A DNA stretch of 8,212 bases from Candidatus Atribacteria bacterium 1244-E10-H5-B2 (lineage in GTDB: Bacteria; Atribacterota; JS1; SB-45; 34-128). Below are positions 5,584 to 8,212 of the stretch, one piece after another; position 1 is the first letter of the stretch; every line of letters begins with the position of its first letter. The stretch covers positions 1-8,212 of the forward strand of contig NMQN01000385.1 in NCBI GenBank assembly GCA_003575245.1. The letters are read 5' to 3'. A program made the position numbers and the translations under genes. The notes under the pieces were generated by a model. The model worked only from the letters and a program-made list of their open reading frames with translations. It searched no databases and was not told where the DNA came from.

Positions 5584-6021
5584 TCAAGGACACATATATT
5601 CTTCTACTTCTTTCTGCATCTCCTTAGATACAACTATAAACTTCCCCTTTGCCTCCGTTAATAAGGTGTCATCTTCTAAACGAGCTTCCGCTTGAGCTCT
5701 AATCATTCTACTTAAATCTTTAGTCATCTGTGCGGTAAAGATAATTTTTTCACCTACAAGAGCTTTTTTTCTGTATTTGATGTTTATTTCTACGGTCATA
5801 GTCATAACATCCTTAGTTATGATTGCAGTTCTGCCCATTATTTCATCTAAAATAGAAAATAATATTCCTCCGTGAACAACTCCTTTAAAACCTTGATGTT
5901 TTGATTCGGGAATAAACTCCGCTCTAATTTTATCTTGGTCCCTGAAAAAAGTGATATTTAAACCTATGGGATTATCTTTCCCACAAACAAAACATTTTTT
6001 ATATCCTGGTAAAGATTGCAA
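5584..6021 (-). CDS. PaaI-type hotdog-fold thioesterase
   Basis: This is a single-domain hotdog protein of 145 residues, probably hydrolysing an acyl-CoA thioester; the substrate cannot be read from the sequence. The HGG motif of the family is at 50-52 in GVVHGGILFSILDEIMG, where D59 and E60 are the acidic residues of the central helix. The N-terminus carries CFVCGKDNPIGL (10-21), the two-cysteine motif seen in a subgroup of PaaI-like proteins. The start is TTG at 6021, 8 nt from a strong GGGAGG (6030-6035); no ATG is available nearby. The gene stands alone between two spacers. Hotdog domains are similar to one another, so a 4-hydroxybenzoyl-CoA or other thioesterase remains possible. Confidence 0.88.
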   Translation of the reverse strand: MQSLPGYKKCFVCGKDNPIGLNITFFRDQDKIRAEFIPESKHQGFKGVVHGGILFSILDEIMGRTAIITKDVMTMTVEINIKYRKKALVGEKIIFTAQMTKDLSRMIRAQAEARLEDDTLLTEAKGKFIVVSKEMQKEVEEYMCP

Positions 6022-6040
6022 AAGTAAAACCTCCCTGTAA

Positions 6041-6088
6041 TTGGTTATTTGGTTACCTGGTTAGTTGGTTACTTAGTTACGTAGCTTA
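6041..6088 (+). repeat. Family C octamer array (TTGGTTAC) upstream of the thioesterase
   Basis: Six contiguous 8-bp registers hold TTGGTTAT, TTGGTTAC, CTGGTTAG, TTGGTTAC, TTAGTTAC and a degraded unit. The array starts 5 bp upstream of the gene's GGGAGG ribosome binding site. It is the clearest example of the family and is inverted relative to the array at 6303-6342 in the same spacer. Confidence 0.8.
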
Positions 6089-6170
6089 CCGCATAAACAA
6101 ATAACTAACTGACCAATATCTTAACTTCTATTTTCTTCACGAGATTAATATTTTAACTATTTGTTTTTTT

Positions 6171-6219
6171 ACGAGATACGATTCACGAGATACGAGATAC
6201 GAATTTGTTCCGGGTAACC
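6171..6219 (+). repeat. Family B heptamers plus TGTTCC tail, composite copy 2
   Basis: Five 7-bp units, ACGAGAT, ACGATTC, ACGAGAT, ACGAGAT and ACGAATT, run to 6205 and are followed by TGTTCCGGGTAACC. Compared with copy 1 (4433-4467) there is one additional ACGAGAT and two substitutions in the tail. Confidence 0.8.
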
Positions 6220-6242
6220 GGTAAGCTGGCTAACTGGCTAAC
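6211..6242 (+). repeat. Octamer array of the GGTAAC/TGGCTAAC type
   Basis: Four 8-bp registers end with TGGCTAAC twice in succession (6227-6242). The array overlaps the tail of the composite element, so the tail GGGTAACC may itself be the first octamer. Confidence 0.6.
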
Positions 6243-6256
6243 CATCTTTACTATAT

Positions 6257-6277
6257 CGATACTCGATACAATATACT
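6257..6277 (+). repeat. CGATACT heptamers
   Basis: Three 7-bp registers: CGATACT, CGATACA and ATATACT. A complementary pair, GTATCGC twice, lies at 7564-7577, and a CGATACTTGATAC word lies at 992-1004. Confidence 0.5.
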
Positions 6278-6302
6278 AATTTGGCTTCTTTATTCTATTT
6301 TC

Positions 6303-6342
6303 TTAACCAGTTAACTAAGTAACTAAATAACCAACTAACTGA
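6303..6342 (-). repeat. Family C octamer array, inverted
   Basis: Five contiguous 8-bp registers share the core TAAC: TTAACCAG, TTAACTAA, GTAACTAA, ATAACCAA and CTAACTGA. They read as TTGGTTA-type units on the minus strand, opposite to the array at 6041-6088. Confidence 0.7.
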
Positions 6343-6345
6343 TTC

Positions 6346-6415
6346 TATACGCTACACGCTAGACGCTCCACGCTATCTCTTCCTGTACGCTCTACGCTTA
6401 ACGCTATCCGCTAGA
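6346..6415 (+). repeat. Family A heptamer array at the 3' end of ltaE
   Basis: After a leading TATAC, GCTACAC, GCTAGAC and GCTCCAC (6351-6371) are contiguous. An interrupted unit follows, and then GCTCTAC, GCTTAAC and GCTATCC (6389-6409). GCTCTAC is shared exactly with the array at the 3' end of alr. The array ends 15 bp from the ltaE stop. Confidence 0.8.
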
Positions 6416-6430
6416 ATGGAATACTATGTA

Positions 6431-7495
6431 CTAATTTTTAGCTATTTCTTTTATCGCCTTTATGGTAGCATAAATATCTTCTTCGCTAATTCCGTAATGA
6501 GTAACTAACCGAACTTTGGTGGGTGGTCGCGGTGAACCTAATATATTATACTTTGCTAATTTAGGTAAAAACTGGTAAGTATCCATTCCTGATTCCTGAA
6601 GGTCAAAATAGACCATATTAGTCTGAATTGTCTCTAAATCAACTTTTATTCCGCTTATATTGGCTAAACCTTCTCCTAAAATTCGAGCATTTTTATGGTC
6701 TTCTTTTAACCTTTCCATCATCTGTTCGAGTGCAATTATTCCAGCTGCTGCCAAAATACCTACCTGCCTCATCCCTCCACCCAGCATCTTTCTATTTTTA
6801 CGGGCTCTTTGAATAAATTCCTTTGAACCAGCTAAAATTGACCCTACCGGAGCACTAAGACCTTTGGAAAGACAGAACATCACTGAATCAACATTTTTAG
6901 TGAGAAGTGCGGGTTCAATATTTAATGCGATAGCAGCATTAAATATTCGAGCACCATCTAAATGAACTTGAATATTCCGTTGATGGGCCAATCGGCAGAT
7001 TTCCTCGATTACTTCAGGGGGAGCAATTGTTCCACCTGCTCGATTATGAGTATTTTCCAAACAGATTAAAGTTGTTTTAGGGTAATGAAGATTTTCATCT
7101 CTTAATGCCATCTTAATATCCTGAGGATCAGGAATTCCTTTATCTCCGAAAATCAACCGGGGTATCACTCCTGCTACTGCCGACATACCGCCCACTTCAT
7201 AATAATAAATATGGGAGTCCACCTCTAAAATTACTTCATCCCCTCTTTGACAATGAGTCAATACTGCAATAAGATTACCCATAGTACCACTCGGTACAAA
7301 TAATGCTACCTTTTTCCCCACTTTTTTAGCGGCTAATTTTTCCAGTTGATTGACTGTTGGGTCCTCTTGGTAAACATCATCTCCCACTTCAGCATTATTC
7401 ATAGCTTCTCGCATCTCATCTGTTGGCAAGGTAACCGTATCACTTCTCAAATCAATTTTTTTTAAATTAATTTTTTCTTTAAAAGTACTGATAAT
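6431..7495 (-). CDS. ltaE: Low-specificity L-threonine aldolase (PLP enzyme), probable ATT/ATC start
   Basis: This fold-type I PLP enzyme cleaves L-threonine or L-allo-threonine to glycine and acetaldehyde. The family signature IDLRSDTVTLPT opens the conserved part, followed by EVGDDVYQEDPTVN, SGTMGN (cofactor phosphate site), the stacking His in DSHIYYYE, DGARIFNA (Asp to the pyridine nitrogen) and CLSKGLSAPVGS, whose Lys forms the Schiff base. GGGMRQ and RLVTH complete the match. The first ATG/GTG/TTG in frame is the TTG at 7450, but it would remove the conserved IDL and lies 51 nt from the only Shine-Dalgarno (GGAGGTGG, 7499-7506). I therefore place the start at ATT (7495) or ATC (7492), 6 or 9 nt from GGAGG, giving about 354 residues. 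Close relatives of the family include other beta-eliminating lyases, but the motifs fit LtaE best. Confidence 0.93.
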   Translation of the reverse strand: MISTFKEKINLKKIDLRSDTVTLPTDEMREAMNNAEVGDDVYQEDPTVNQLEKLAAKKVGKKVALFVPSGTMGNLIAVLTHCQRGDEVILEVDSHIYYYEVGGMSAVAGVIPRLIFGDKGIPDPQDIKMALRDENLHYPKTTLICLENTHNRAGGTIAPPEVIEEICRLAHQRNIQVHLDGARIFNAAIALNIEPALLTKNVDSVMFCLSKGLSAPVGSILAGSKEFIQRARKNRKMLGGGMRQVGILAAAGIIALEQMMERLKEDHKNARILGEGLANISGIKVDLETIQTNMVYFDLQESGMDTYQFLPKLAKYNILGSPRPPTKVRLVTHYGISEEDIYATIKAIKEIAKN

Positions 7496-7498
7496 TAT

Positions 7499-7506
7499 CC
7501 ACCTCC
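7499..7506 (-). promoter_or_regulatory. Strong Shine-Dalgarno of ltaE without a canonical start codon after it
   Basis: GGAGGTGG matches the 16S anti-Shine-Dalgarno over GGAGGTG. Between it and the TTG at 7450 no ATG, GTG or TTG occurs in any of the three frames, apart from the out-of-frame GTG inside the motif itself. Confidence 0.65.
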
Positions 7507-7514
7507 AAAAAATA

Positions 7515-7542
7515 TGAAGTATCCGGGAGTCAGAAGCCAGAA
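7515..7542 (-). repeat. Family D heptamers, inverted, upstream of ltaE
   Basis: Four 7-bp registers (TGAAGTA, TCCGGGA, GTCAGAA, GCCAGAA) read as TTCTGGC, TTCTGAC and so on on the minus strand. Together with 7731-7765 they form an inverted pair that brackets most of this spacer. Confidence 0.6.
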
Positions 7543-7563
7543 TGAAATCGTATCAAATATTAT

Positions 7564-7577
7564 GTATCGCGTATCGC
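7564..7577 (-). repeat. GTATCGC heptamer duplicate
   Basis: Two exact GTATCGC units stand head to tail; they are GCGATAC on the minus strand and belong with the CGATACT words at 6257 and 992. The remainder of the spacer, 7578-7730, is AT-rich with no gene or clear signal. Confidence 0.5.
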
Positions 7578-7730
7578 GAAAAAGATAAGTAAAAAGTAGA
7601 AGAACAAATAATAGTATTTAACACTACACTCAATGCTTGCCACGAAATAGGAAATAATGTTTTTAAATTTTGAAATAGACTTTATTGTTTTTAATTTTTC
7701 ATTCTTTGTTATTTGCTATATATATTCTTA

Positions 7731-7765
7731 TTCTGGATTCTGACTTCTGGCACCTGAATTCTTTT
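7731..7765 (+). repeat. Family D heptamer array (TTCTGAC) at the 3' end of glnA
   Basis: Five contiguous 7-bp registers, TTCTGGA, TTCTGAC, TTCTGGC, ACCTGAA and TTCTTTT, end 11 bp before the glnA stop codon. The segment ATTCTGGATTCTGAC (7730-7744) matches the complement of 7529-7543 at 14 of 15 bases. Confidence 0.7.
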
Positions 7766-7776
7766 CTCTTAACTAA

Positions 7777-8212
7777 TCAATAAATCGTCAAATACCTATC
7801 CAATTCCCACTGGTGAACTTGAATACGATAGTTTTCCCATTCTTCTCTCTTGGCCTTGATATAATTTTCTAGAATATGATCGTTTAAAGCAGATTTCACT
7901 ACTTTGTCCTTATCTAATTCTAACAAAGCTTCGTTTAGAGTTGAGGGTAAACTTTCGATGCCCAGAGATTCCTTCTCTTCTTTATTCATAGAATAAATAT
8001 TTCGACTCACCGGTTCCCCCGGATCAACCCGATTTTTAATTCCATCTATACCTGCTTTTAGCACTACTGCAAAAGCTAAATAAGGATTGCAGGATGGATC
8101 AGGACTTCTCAATTCCGCCCTGGCACCTACTCCTCTTGCTGCGGGCACCCTGACTAAAGGGCTGCGATTTCTCTCTGACCAGGCAATATAAACCGGTGCT
8201 TCATAACCAGGA
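7777..8212 (-). CDS. glnA: Glutamine synthetase type I, C-terminal part (starts beyond the window)
   Basis: The last 144 residues of a class I glutamine synthetase are visible; the gene's 5' part lies beyond 8212. The enzyme condenses glutamate and ammonia with ATP hydrolysis. PGYEAPVYIAWSERNRSP (visible residues 1-18) supplies active-site arginines. RAELRSPDPSCNPYLAF (31-47) contains the metal-ligand Glu (E33) and substrate Arg (R35) of the family's RxELRxPD motif. The end, VHQWELDRYLTIY, is the usual C-terminus. At the place where adenylylated enzymes have NLYDLP this one reads NIYSMN, which suggests a GSI-alpha form controlled by feedback rather than by adenylylation; that is inference. 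The stop is followed by repeat-filled spacer, so co-transcription with ltaE is unproven. Confidence 0.96.
   Translation of the reverse strand, partial: PGYEAPVYIAWSERNRSPLVRVPAARGVGARAELRSPDPSCNPYLAFAVVLKAGIDGIKNRVDPGEPVSRNIYSMNKEEKESLGIESLPSTLNEALLELDKDKVVKSALNDHILENYIKAKREEWENYRIQVHQWELDRYLTIY

Larger units (their letters stand above)
6022..6430. other. 409-bp repeat-mosaic spacer between ltaE and the thioesterase
   Basis: I find no gene. The modules from left to right are TTGGTTAC octamers (6041-6088), a lone CTTCACGAGAT (6137-6147), ACGAGAT heptamers with the TGTTCC tail (6171-6219), GGTAAC/TGGCTAAC octamers (6211-6242), CGATACT heptamers (6257-6277), a TTGGCTTCTT word (6281-6290), octamers in the opposite orientation (6303-6342) and a GCTATAC-type array (6346-6415). 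No terminator for ltaE was recognised. Confidence 0.7.

Noticed and set aside
6041..6415. CRISPR array
   Set aside because: The repeats are only 7-8 bp, degenerate and directly abutting, with no unique spacers, and no cas gene is present.
1..8212. tRNA, rRNA, riboswitch, toxin-antitoxin, phage, transposase or defence gene
   Set aside because: I looked on both strands and saw no cloverleaf, conserved RNA element or recognisable protein of these kinds; all nine coding regions are housekeeping families.

Overview
The window is an AT-rich bacterial chromosome segment with nine genes, all on the minus strand, so transcription runs from high to low coordinates. In that order they are glnA (3' end only), ltaE, a PaaI-type hotdog thioesterase, fxsA, acpS, a fused NAD(P)HX epimerase/dehydratase (nnr), alr, tsaE and tsaB (5' part only). 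There are strong Shine-Dalgarno sequences and many non-ATG starts. The content is ordinary housekeeping: nitrogen assimilation, amino-acid metabolism, acyl-carrier-protein activation, cofactor repair, D-alanine supply for peptidoglycan and the t6A tRNA modification pathway. The acpS-nnr-alr order recalls Firmicutes, and nnr next to tsaE recalls the yjeF-yjeE pair of E. coli. With the AT bias and the repeat-rich spacers this suggests an anaerobic, perhaps uncultured lineage of the Firmicutes/Atribacterota/candidate-phylum sort. That placement is a weak inference.

Layout: 1-653 holds the overlapping tsaB/tsaE pair; 1106-2284 alr; 2551-4095 nnr; 4608-5445 the tight fxsA-acpS pair; 5584-6021 the thioesterase; 6431-about 7495 ltaE; 7777-8212 the glnA C-terminus. 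Four of the eight visible starts are not ATG: tsaB, acpS and the thioesterase use TTG, and ltaE has no ATG, GTG or TTG near its ribosome binding site and probably starts at ATT or ATC.

The unusual part is the non-coding DNA. About a quarter of the window (roughly 2.1 kb) is spacer. Most spacers are not random sequence but mosaics of short, degenerate tandem arrays with a strict 7- or 8-bp period. I distinguish four families: A (7-mer, consensus RCTATAC), B (7-mer, ACGAGAT/CGATACT), C (8-mer, TTGGTTAN or its complement) and D (7-mer, TTCTGRC). A fifth component, at 778-885, is a group of ATTCCC...GGGAAT hairpins of the dRS3-like type. Arrays run right up to gene ends: one octamer supplies the tsaE Shine-Dalgarno, and a heptamer supplies the alr stop codon. 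Two spacers share a composite copy that differs by exactly one 7-bp unit. These resemble the short tandemly repeated repetitive (STRR) sequences described in cyanobacteria, but several families co-occur here in partly conserved order. This is the part most worth following up. I see no CRISPR, tRNA, rRNA, transposase or defence gene.
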